A stretch of 64,000 bases of DNA, from contig NZ_JALKCU010000002.1 of NCBI RefSeq assembly GCF_023540835.1, positions 186,001 to 250,000 on the forward strand, written 5' to 3'. The notes under the pieces are model-generated. The model saw only the letters and a list, made by a program, of their open reading frames with translations. It was not told the origin of the DNA and ran no database searches. A program made the position numbers and the translations under genes. Source of the stretch: Marivivens geojensis (GTDB taxonomy: Bacteria; Pseudomonadota; Alphaproteobacteria; Rhodobacterales; Rhodobacteraceae). Positions 39,701 to 42,700 of this stretch are shown here, piece by piece. The first letter of the stretch is position 1. Each line of letters begins with the position of its first letter.

Positions 39701-42700
39701 ATCAAATTCGCCAGCCCGGTGTCGAAATCGACGCTGGCGTCAGGATCCTCGATCAGGTCGATGAAGCTCTTGCCATGCAGAAGCGCCATGCCCTGCGTCA
39801 TAAACCCGCTCAGCCCATCGGTGGAGCCGACGCTCTGGCGCAAGAGCTGGTCGAACTGCGACAGTGCCCCGTCACGCTGAAGCCAGACATCCGAGAAACG
39901 CTGGGGCGCCTCATCGAGCAGCGTCTTCATCTCCCATTCGCTGTCATTGACCAGCAACAGGCGCGGGTCGTCGGCCACGATTTCGTCAAAGCCCGATGCG
40001 ACAAAGCGGGGCGAGAACACGCCTGTCGGGACACCATCGGCGGCGTAATCGATGGGCAGGATCAATTCATAGAATGCGGCGGGCGGCGTAAGCCCGCCCA
40101 CGGGCAGGCGCGGAGTCGTCTGGTTGGGGTCGTCGGGCCGATCGAGCGCGCGGAAGGTGGCGACCGTGGATACACCAATCTCCATCAAGCGGAACCGTGC
40201 GCCCGTGTCATCGATGAAGATCTTGCCAATATCCGCCGGGATTAGCCCATGTGCGGCGCTGAACATCAGCCCGATATCCTGATCTGCAACGATAGGTGTA
40301 AAACCGGTTGCAATGGACATCCGCGCTTCGGCATCGCTCAGAAGCGGCGAGAGCCGGGGCGCCTCGGATCCCGGCAATTCCTGCGTTCCTGTGACCAGCT
40401 CGGGGCGGAAGCCCACGTTCAGCGCAAATTGCGGCGCCGGGATCGTCTGCTTGCCCAACGTGCCCAGGTCGATCGTCAGGGGCCCGCCATCGATGCTCGA
40501 CTGGTCAAAATCCAGCGCGAAATCGAAGATCTTTGGCGTCGATCCCAAGGTGCCCAGCGGCTCGAACCAGGTGTCAAAGCGCAGCTGGTCCTCGGACAGG
40601 ACGAGATCGGCCTTGCCTGTCACCAATTTGGTGTAGCTATTGGCCTGCTCCACCGCATGCTGGAGGCGCATCCGCATCCGGACCGAGGCCTGCGGCGTTT
40701 CGCGGAACATCGCGCCAGACAGCATCAAGGTGCTCAGGCGCGTGAAATCAATCAGGATCTGCGGCAGGCTCAGGTTTTCGCCGGTGAACTCGAGCGTGAC
40801 ACCGTTTGTGGCGTCGAAGGTCTGGCCAGTGTATTGGCCGACCGCCAACTCGGACAGCAAGTTCTGCAAATCGACGCCAAGCTTCGAGGCGTCCGCCATG
40901 CCATCCAAAGCATCATCCAGAACATTGACAAGGTAGTTCTGCAGATCGGGCTGCGTGGCGGTGGCCGCTGCGTCATTCACCAGCATCTCTGCGATGCTCG
41001 TGCCGAGGATGGGGATGATGCCCTTCAGCTCCGGCATGGCCAGAAGCGCGTTCAGGAAGCCCTGCTCGACCATCGTGTCGGCAGCGCGCATCTGGAACCA
41101 GTAAAGCGCTTCGCGGTCATCGGCATCGAACAGCGCGGAATGGCCCGTGTTCACGACCCGCAGCTCGCGCAGATCATCCAGCGAAATCGAATAGATGCGA
41201 TCCAGCTGCTGATGTGCGAAGGTGCCCGTCTCGCCACGCGGATCGGTGAATTTCAGCTCGAAGTCGATCTTCGCCTGTTTGTCCGTGTCGGTGCCATCCA
41301 GTTCCCAGACACCAGAGTTCAGAACGAAGCCCTGGCTCAGGTCCAGCCGCAGCGTGTCCATCGCGATGCGCAGATCGCCCGGCAGATCGATCTCGAGGCT
41401 GGACTGGCTGTCATCGGCCGAGATCACCTCGGCCCCCAGGTCCAGCTTGATGCCCGTTGGGGCCGTATTGAAACTGGAGGTGAAGGTCAGCGCAGCCGAG
41501 AGACGCAGATCCGCCGTTCTCTCACCGATGTTCTGAAGCAGCGGAACCTCGCCCCAGACAGCGCGCACACCATTTTCCTCGGCGACCAGAAGCTCGTTCA
41601 GATCCACGCTGAAGGTCGTGCCGGTGTAGTCCAGCACGAAAGGCGATGCCGAGGCAGACCCCGCATCCAGCAAGGAGCGCGTGCCAGAGGCGACCAGACC
41701 CGCAAGCGCGAAATCGACAGACACAGCGGCCAGCGCAGCCTGCACCGCGGCTGCGTCATTGGTGGACCGGCCGGCCCATTCGCGCGCAATGGCATCGGCC
41801 AGCCCTTCCAGCAGCTCCGGCAGCCGCCCATCCGCCGCGCCGATCCCCAGCAGCTCGGGCAAGGATGTCAGATCGGCAGTCTGGCGCTCCTGTAGGCTGC
41901 GCGGATCCTGTGCGGCGGCTCCGATCCCCAGAAGGTCGCCGAACCCGTCTTCGGGGGTGTCGACGAAGGCTTCGCCATCGCGCAAAACGGGCAGCTGAAG
42001 CGGGTCGACCGCCGCCTTGTCGCTCGCTGGTGTGACCACATCCTTGGCGATGTCAGGCAGGCCGCTGCGCAGGCTTTCGATCATGCTTTGCAGACCAAGA
42101 AGGGCAAGCCCGTCCTTACCAACGGGATGATCTAGCGACACCTGCCGGGACAAGTCCTCAAGCCAGCCCGCCACACCGGTATCGGTGCTGCCTTGCAACA
42201 CGGTGCTCAGATCGACTTTGGCGTGAAGCTGATCGGCGTCTATCGAAATCTGCGGGGAGGGTGCCCCCTGCCCGCCGATCGTGTAGGTGTTCGAGAATTG
42301 CGCGCCAAGAATCGAGTCGCCAAAATCCAGCGGAAGCGCCATGACCCAGGCGCTGTTGTCGGGCGTGGTGCCTGCGTCCGTGGTCAGCGACCGGACGTAA
42401 AGCTTGGTGCGATCGAGGTCCACCTGCGGGTTACGAGCAAAAAAGCCGGTTCCGTCCTGCTTGTAGAGCGTGGCGGTTTCGCGGATCTCGAAGCTGAAGG
42501 CGACCTCGCGCGCAGGTGCGCCTGCCTCGGCAGACGACAGGGCCAGCGTCATGTCGTGGCCCGACACGTCGACGGTCAGACCCGCGGCGGCGGCCTGCGC
42601 TGCGAAATCAAGGTTGGCGGCCAGCGCCTCGGCCACCGTCTGCCCATCGGTGTCCAGAACGGCGTCATAGCTGCGCGCCACCTGTTCGCCATTTACCTTG

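Larger units (their letters stand above)
21141..41020 (-). repeat. Spaced (I/L/V)PxxGxS(L/I) repeat modules in the giant protein
   Basis: A short motif returns at intervals of roughly 350 to 1,200 residues. Clear copies are IPILGTSIAEML (near 41,000), IPVIGQSLADLIG (35,420), IPGVGQSIDEMTG (33,610), LPFVGQSLNELL (32,525), IPFVGESLDQLTG (30,505), IPFVGKSLGELLG (26,835), LPLLNFSIDQELG (23,675), VPFVGETLAELMG (22,350) and LPFIGDSLRR (21,155). Weaker copies are VPFSGGKTIAQVM (38,030) and ALLHGKSFIDLI (39,770). Each follows a short helix ending near a turn and precedes another helix, then long alternating strands rich in LDLDLG-type or FGFD-type sequence. I do not recognise this as a named domain. 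It probably marks the start of a repeating fold of several hundred residues. Confidence 0.75.
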
